Below are positions 59,591-64,000 of a DNA stretch of 64,000 bases, in pieces. Position numbers and translations under genes: made by a program. Position 1 is the stretch's first letter. Every line of letters begins with the position of its first letter. The notes under the pieces were generated by a model. The model ran no database searches and was not told where the DNA came from. It saw only the letters and a program-made list of their open reading frames with translations. Location of the stretch: contig JARUPY010000248.1 in assembly GCA_029817715.1 (NCBI GenBank), positions 806,001-870,000 on the forward strand. The letters are read 5' to 3'. This stretch comes from Melastoma dodecandrum. Its lineage: Eukaryota > Streptophyta > Magnoliopsida > Myrtales > Melastomataceae.

Positions 59591-61982
59591 AATTACGATT
59601 CCACTCCACTTATTTAAGGGCCGAAACGAGAAGGCCCAAGGGATTCAGCATTTCTCATTCCTTAAGGATGGACAGATATATTCGGGTCTTAGGCTATCTA
59701 TGGCTTCGTTAGGACAACCCCAGCCACCTTAGTATTACCTAGGCATTTATCCACTTCATGTACATTGTTACGTTCACGTTTTAATTGCGTGCCTAAGTGA
59801 ACGCGGCTAGTTTTAAGCGGAGGAGATAACGAAGAGATATAAGGGGAGCAATGGCATTGCCCTTGCATAAATTAGATTTTGAAAATCCAACTCCAAACTC
59901 ACCACCATTGAGGATCAAAAGACTGGTTATATAAGTCATATTTCGAGGGCATCATTTTGAAAACTTTTGCGACTAACATTAAATTGAGAACAGATGTTGG
60001 GAAGTGCGAGAAGTAGGGACGAAACAGTTGTTTGTTTGTTTTATTAACATATTCATAAATGGGGACATGTTTGAAATCTATATGCAAAGATATCGGCCAT
60101 CCTTTATATGGAAAAAGAAAATCTCGACACGATCTCCTCCTCGATTGGGAATACATGATCTGTGTTCCCCCCACACCTCAAAATCTAATTTGCTTGTTTT
60201 CCCTTTTCTTTTGGAGCATTTTGGAGACTCTTGTGTAAACGTAAGACTCACTTGTTTTTCTCCAGGAAAAAAAAATATATTTACATTTCCAAATTTACAA
60301 AAAGAAAACAAGAAGATAAAATCAGATGGATTCCTAAACAATCTTCAAACATATCTGACATATGGGAAAGGAGGGGTGCACCAAAGTCCTTGCAAAAAAA
60401 AAAAAAAACCTACATCAAAAGGACAACTCATTTGTAGTTGAGGACAGCGAGCAAGCGCCCTGCCATTTCCAGCCCGAGTTCCATGGTTTCATAGGAGACG
60501 AAGCAAACTCATGCAGACAGGCAGGTACGAGAAAACGTGCTCCTAAGATCTAACGAATCTTAGGTTAAAAAGCAATCGTGACGACGCCTTATGAATTCGT
60601 TCCCCAAAAATTCTCACGGAAGAAGAACACGTGACTCGTATCTATACACGTGTATTCGGGGTGTAATTGAAATCTCTCTTTCCTTTTTATTATTTTAATG
60701 TTTGGAGGAGGGAAACATCAAAACCCTAATCTCAATTATTAAGGTTTTGATATCATTTATATCGTTTTCCATACGTAAATATACAATGGAACTTAGATAG
60801 CTGTCCATGATTCTTTGCTGTAGATTTCGTAAGGACAGACAACTCATTACACTCTCTGTTAGGGGGGGAGCGAGATAATTTCCCCTTTCACACGTAGAAC
60901 AGGATATCCTGTCTTCCTCCCAACATCATCATCTCCACCAATGCTTTGATTTTATCTTCCATGAAACCCTTAAGCTCCCCCGACTCCGAATCTCGCCGTC
61001 GACCAGAAGCACGGTAAAGGCAGCTCCACTTTCAGACGCTTTTAATAGGATTACATCTCAAGGCATGTAATAAAAGCATAACAACTCTATGATCAAGGAC
61101 AAACATTCGGGGGACTGGGATTAATTAATTTTGGTTTCTTTTTTCTTTATATGCTTCCAGGGGGGGGGGGGGGGTGGTGGCTACGATGTCTAATGGGCGA
61201 TGCCACCCAGAGAAGATACGGGCAGGATCTCAGTCTCAACACCATAAGGAGTCATTACAAACTCCCCAACCCCACCCACGAGGCTATGAACATATATAAG
61301 ATTAAAGTAAATGAATGCAAACCACCCCAACTCCCTAACCTCTCTATGAAACACGACTTGTTTGTATCACGAGGCTTCATTTGTTCGCTTTATAGATCAC
61401 GAACCACGAACCGACCTAATTATTTAGGTCCGACCCTCTTTTCTTTCTTTCTCTCTCTAACCAAATCTCAAAGGCCTCTTAAAAAAGAGAAACTCTACAT
61501 ACTTTGTAATAATTACAACTTCACACCTGATGCCCTCCCTACCCTTAAAGAGCATTCACACACATTCACACGCACATCTTTGAACGACTTGCGTAGGTTC
61601 TCACCAAACGCAAAAATCTCACCCAACTTCCCAAAAGGGGAACAAAATCCAATCCCCCCACCTTCCTTGAGATTTTCTTTGTTGTTGGAGGGAAAGGGCA
61701 CCATTATTTGACCAAGTTAGTAACTACTATTTGTTGTAGCTTCCTGGAAACCCAACAACACAAAAACGTATTTATTTAGATTTAATACTAGGGTAGGCAA
61801 AGGCACGGAGACAAAGACAGACCCACAGGGGCACAACGAGAATTTGGTTGACTCTGAACTGACCTCGTGATCTCCCCCCCACAAAAATAAAAAAAAAAAT
61901 AAGAAAACTGCCCACAAGAACAAAAGTTTGATTCTGTGGGCTACCCCCCTCTCAGCTACGATACGACCTCATACATGAATTG
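59591..61982. other. Gene-poor interval
   Basis: No gene recognised. A 15-base G run occurs at 61160-61174. The 186-codon plus-strand frame at 61151-61711 starts inside that run and matches no family. Confidence 0.5.
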
Positions 61983-62070
61983 GGTAACGAATAACTCATC
62001 GTACTACTTATACGTTCCCAACGTGAGGTAACGAATAACTCATCGTACTACTTATACGTTCCCAACGTGA
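61983..62070 (+). repeat. Perfect 44-bp tandem duplication
   Basis: Two identical 44-base copies, each starting GGTAACGAATAACTCATCG and ending CCCAACGTGA, lie at 61983-62026 and 62027-62070. Confidence 0.95.
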
Positions 62071-62425
62071 TGTCTCTCTACTAGGTACTTTACCCTCTAT
62101 TGGAACTGCGTGGTTCTCTTGGCTTCTTCACGCACGGGAAGTATAGATCGAGTTGTCGTCGTGTAGCTAAGAAACGCAGAAAGGATCTGTCTGAAGAACT
62201 ACTGGAAACACCCAAAGTACTTGCATATCCTCCCCGTTTCCTCCCAACCCCTGTCCTTATCTTCCTCTTCTTCTTCTTCTTGCTATTCTTGTTCCTCCAT
62301 TACCAATTACCAGCTGGCAGATGCGAAGAAACTCATGCCCACAAGTTTGCAAGTACGAACCGAATCGACCCGACCGACCCCTCGTCTTTTCAAGATCTGC
62401 CCCCGCGAAAATCCCCAGATCTTCA

Positions 62426-62442
62426 CCCCCCCCCCCCCCCCC
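62426..62442 (+). repeat. Poly(C) run of 17
   Basis: Uninterrupted C tract about 390 bases upstream of the cytokinin oxidase ATG. Confidence 0.85.
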
Positions 62443-62722
62443 AACACCCACACAGACTTCCATGTGATCTTTTTCCTCCATTTGCCACAGTCCGTCCATC
62501 CTCCTTACGTGTATCTGTCTCACTAGAAATATTGGATATGCACATTAGTGCAACTAAGATTACTTTATTGATTTGAGCCATGACATACCCATTTTCATTT
62601 CTGACTGTATTTTGTAGCACGTATAAAAATTTGTATTCAAATGGTAATGGTGCGTATCATGCATGAATCTGCCTAACCCCACCCCACCCCCCCCATATGC
62701 ATCAAAACTGTTCCCATTTCGC

Positions 62723-62732
62723 TCTATATAAA
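62723..62732 (+). promoter_or_regulatory. TATA box of cytokinin oxidase
   Basis: CTATATAAAT about 100 bases before the ATG at 62830, followed by a pyrimidine-rich leader. Confidence 0.7.
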
Positions 62733-62829
62733 TACTCGAGTTTCCTTTCCTTCCCCTCCTTGCCTTCATCTTCCTCATCCACTACCCTAATTTTCTTCCC
62801 CATTCCCCGGTTTCCGATCTCATCTAGCG

Positions 62830-64000
62830 ATGGCCGGGAAAACAGGGGTCTTCTTCCTCTTCATCACAACCTTAGTCGTCATAGGGAGGTTATTATCCGC
62901 CGTCGCACCGTCCAAACAAGGGTTTATGACCATCCCGTCCCCATCTCCTCGTAACCTCTCCTCCCTTTTGATAGCCAGCAAGGTTAGCTCCGACCCTATC
63001 GTGTTAAATGCAGCCTCCTCCGACTTTGGGAATATGGTGAGAGTATACCCCTCGGCGGTCTTACGCCCATCTTCTCCCGACGACATAACTTCTCTCGTGA
63101 AATTCATGTACGACAACAAGAAGAGCTCGTCTTCTCCGGCGAACTTCACCATCGCGGCCAGGGGACACGGGCATTCCGTCCGAGGGCAGGCGACGGCGCC
63201 CGACGGCATCGTGGTCGACATGTCTACCCTGGCCACGCGCGGAAACAGTAGATGCAGTGGGGAGCTGGCTGCAGTCTCGTGGCAGGAACCGCTTGGCAAC
63301 TATATCGATGTCGGGGGCGGGATGCTCTGGATCGACGTGTTGCTAGAAACGCTAAAGCACGGCCTCACCCCGGTGTCGTGGACGGACTACTTGTACCTGA
63401 CAGTTGGCGGGACGCTGTCTAACGCCGGAATAAGCGGCTCTACGTTCCGGTTCGGCCCTCAGATCAGCAATGTGTATGAGATGGACGTTATCACAGGTAA
63501 GAAAAACGCTTTCCACATCATTCATTAGATTAGAATCATATAGTACTGTCGTATCCCCATTTATTGAAATATTTTATGATATCACGTAAAAATTCTAACA
63601 TGTCCAAAGTTAAATAAACTATATATGTAAAAGTATGAACCACTTGTGGGGGGAGCTGACGATATTTGCTCTCTTCCTTTTAATAGATTAGTATAAAATG
63701 GGACACCCCGGCCTATTGTTTAGAGCCTGCCTATCTGAAATTATTCAACACATAGACTATATGATTCTAAACCGGATCTCGAGATTCGATGTCGTGAGCA
63801 GCCCCCACGTCGGAAGTTTCAGCGGAGAAGTTTTTGAACATTGACTTGGAAAAAGCGAGTCAACGCTGTATCTGGAGTCGATATCGCGGTCTTAATCGAA
63901 GCGATTGAGATCAAGTTTTGTCAAACAAGATCTATGATTTAATATGTGGGGTTTATGCCATGTAGGCACAGGAGAAATGGTGACATGTTCAGACCAACAA
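62830..64000 (+). CDS. CKX: Cytokinin oxidase/dehydrogenase, 5' part
   Basis: Exon 1 is 62830-63496 (222 codons plus one base). After a 469-base GT-AG intron, exon 2 begins at 63966 and is cut by the window end (continuing TGEMVTCSDQQ). The enzyme degrades cytokinins by cleaving the N6 side chain. Visible features are a hydrophobic signal peptide (residues 1-25), the FAD-linked GHS motif in RGHGHSVRG with the covalent His at about 115, and the substrate-site block WTDYLYLTVGGTLSNAG. The signal peptide points to the secretory route or apoplast. Asn-x-Thr/Ser sites (NFT, NLS) fit a glycoprotein. The first intron position right after VITG is the conserved one for the family. Only about 234 of the usual roughly 530 residues are in the window. 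No lesion in the part seen. Confidence 0.95.

Noticed and set aside
61151..61711. 186-codon plus-strand frame
   Set aside because: Starts inside a poly(G) run and ends without recognisable domains; no splice partners or family match.

Overview
This is plant nuclear DNA, most likely from a eudicot. Genes carry many short GT-AG introns, intergenic DNA is AT-rich, a nuclear-type tRNA-Glu is present, and the products are plant-specific: ACC synthase, cytokinin oxidase, chloroplast thioredoxin-like 2 and plant-type tetraspanin. The species cannot be named from sequence alone. Spliced models below were built by hand from splice sites, reading phase and family conservation.

Layout: (1) 0-19.7 kb: mitochondrial ATP synthase subunit g (+); remains of a plant-mobile-domain transposon (+) abutting a Ty3/gypsy integrase scrap (-); type III ACC synthase (-); mitochondrial ribosomal protein uL30m (+); NDL protein (+); an unidentified spliced gene (-); a receptor-kinase scrap (+). 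(2) 20-24.4 kb: mitochondrial LpxA (+) and a SHAQKYF-type MYB repressor (+). (3) 27-34.8 kb: a decayed block with a 5'-truncated, frameshifted KEA-type K+/H+ antiporter pseudogene (-) next to an ACC oxidase pseudogene (+) with a nonsense codon and a frameshift. (4) 35-46.4 kb: FANCE (-), tetraspanin (+), cytidine deaminase (-), thioredoxin-like 2 (-), EER5/THP1 (+) and tRNA-Glu(CTC) (-). (5) 46.5-57.3 kb: GH18 chitinase pseudogene (-), PAO5-type polyamine oxidase (-), a CWF19-like CCCH zinc-finger protein (-) with an apparent U12-type AT-AC intron, and a DUF4408/DUF761 protein (+). (6) 57.3-64 kb: AT-rich, gene-poor DNA with a LOB-domain scrap, then the 5' part of a cytokinin oxidase (+) cut by the window end.

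What stands out: the gene set matches, from memory, several paralogous Arabidopsis segments (near At2g195-196, At4g26.2, At4g29.5-29.7 and At5g56.7-56.9), so the window looks like the less-fractionated ancestral order. Three pseudogenes (KEA, ACC oxidase, chitinase) still sit among intact neighbours. Ethylene-related genes recur (ACC synthase, dead ACC oxidase, EER5), but nothing indicates joint regulation. I found no CRISPR, operon or other clearly new multi-gene system.
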